Shown: positions 5,250 to 5,326 of the stretch, in pieces
How positions within the stretch are numbered: the stretch's first letter is position 1
How the letters are laid out: each line of letters opens with the position of its first letter
Source of the DNA: JBEIUO01 sp964549785
GTDB taxonomy: Bacteria; Planctomycetota; Phycisphaerae; Phycisphaerales; UBA1924
Length of the DNA: 5,326 nt
Direction of reading: 5' to 3'
Assembly (NCBI GenBank): GCA_964549785.1
Contig: CAZJXA010000227.1
Coordinates: 1 to 5,326, forward strand
Position numbers and translations under genes: made by a program
Notes under the pieces: model-generated
Seen by the model: only the letters and a program-made list of their open reading frames with translations
The model's database searches: none
Told to the model about the DNA's origin: nothing

Positions 5250-5326
5250 CGGAGAAGAGGCTCGAAGGATTAGCGCGGCGGTCTGTAAGAAGGAGGCGCG
5301 GGCCCGCGGAGTGAGCGCGCGGGTGG

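Noticed and set aside
5297..5308. 12-base palindrome CGCGGGCCCGCG near the right edge
   Set aside because: It is perfect, but made only of G and C in a GC-rich stretch, where such palindromes arise easily. No T-run or gene is visible beside it before the window ends.
1..5326. CRISPR array, insertion sequence, tRNA or rRNA genes, defence system
   Set aside because: No regularly spaced identical repeats with unique spacers, no transposase-like protein or terminal inverted repeats, no cloverleaf or rRNA stretches, and no nuclease or helicase genes were found.

Overview
The window looks like a chromosomal segment from a GC-rich planctomycete (Planctomycetota), possibly of the Phycisphaerae type. 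Three things suggest this. Coding GC is high. One gene encodes a prepilin-type protein of the H-X9-DG class, which is greatly expanded in that phylum. A second encodes a giant secreted protein ending in many dockerin-like calcium loops. The assignment comes from protein style, not from a marker gene.

Layout, all on the + strand. Positions 2-352 hold the 3' end of an integral membrane protein, possibly an ABC-2 type permease, whose start lies outside the window. Positions 353-808 are non-coding and visibly less GC-rich; they serve as the upstream region of the next gene. Positions 809-1831 encode a 340-residue pseudopilin-like protein. Positions 1832-2111 are a 280-base intergenic region with a possible hairpin terminator, a dyad containing a perfect TTGACA, a possibly structured leader, and a 10-base direct repeat that runs into the ribosome binding site of the next gene. 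Positions 2112-5126 encode a 1004-residue exported protein. A strong rho-independent terminator follows at 5179-5208. The last 120 bases hold short tandem repeats and no gene.

The main point of interest is the 1004-residue protein. Its N-terminal half carries, in order, all the signature segments of the periplasmic phosphate-binding protein PstS, and every phosphate-contacting position of E. coli PstS that I could align is compatible. The fold appears to be enlarged by long insertions, and two paired EF-hand-like loops with the same 15-residue internal spacing lie at residues 271-297 and 507-533. The C-terminal third carries about eight dockerin/EF-hand-like loops and ends in Cys. No pstC, pstA or pstB partner is visible. 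The protein therefore reads as a secreted, calcium-stabilised oxyanion-binding protein, not as a plain transporter subunit.

Nothing shows that the three genes form one operon. The 280-base gap, with its possible terminator and promoter, suggests that the large gene is transcribed on its own. A pseudopilin next to a secreted calcium-binding protein would fit an envelope or surface-assembly theme, but that is inference from adjacency only.
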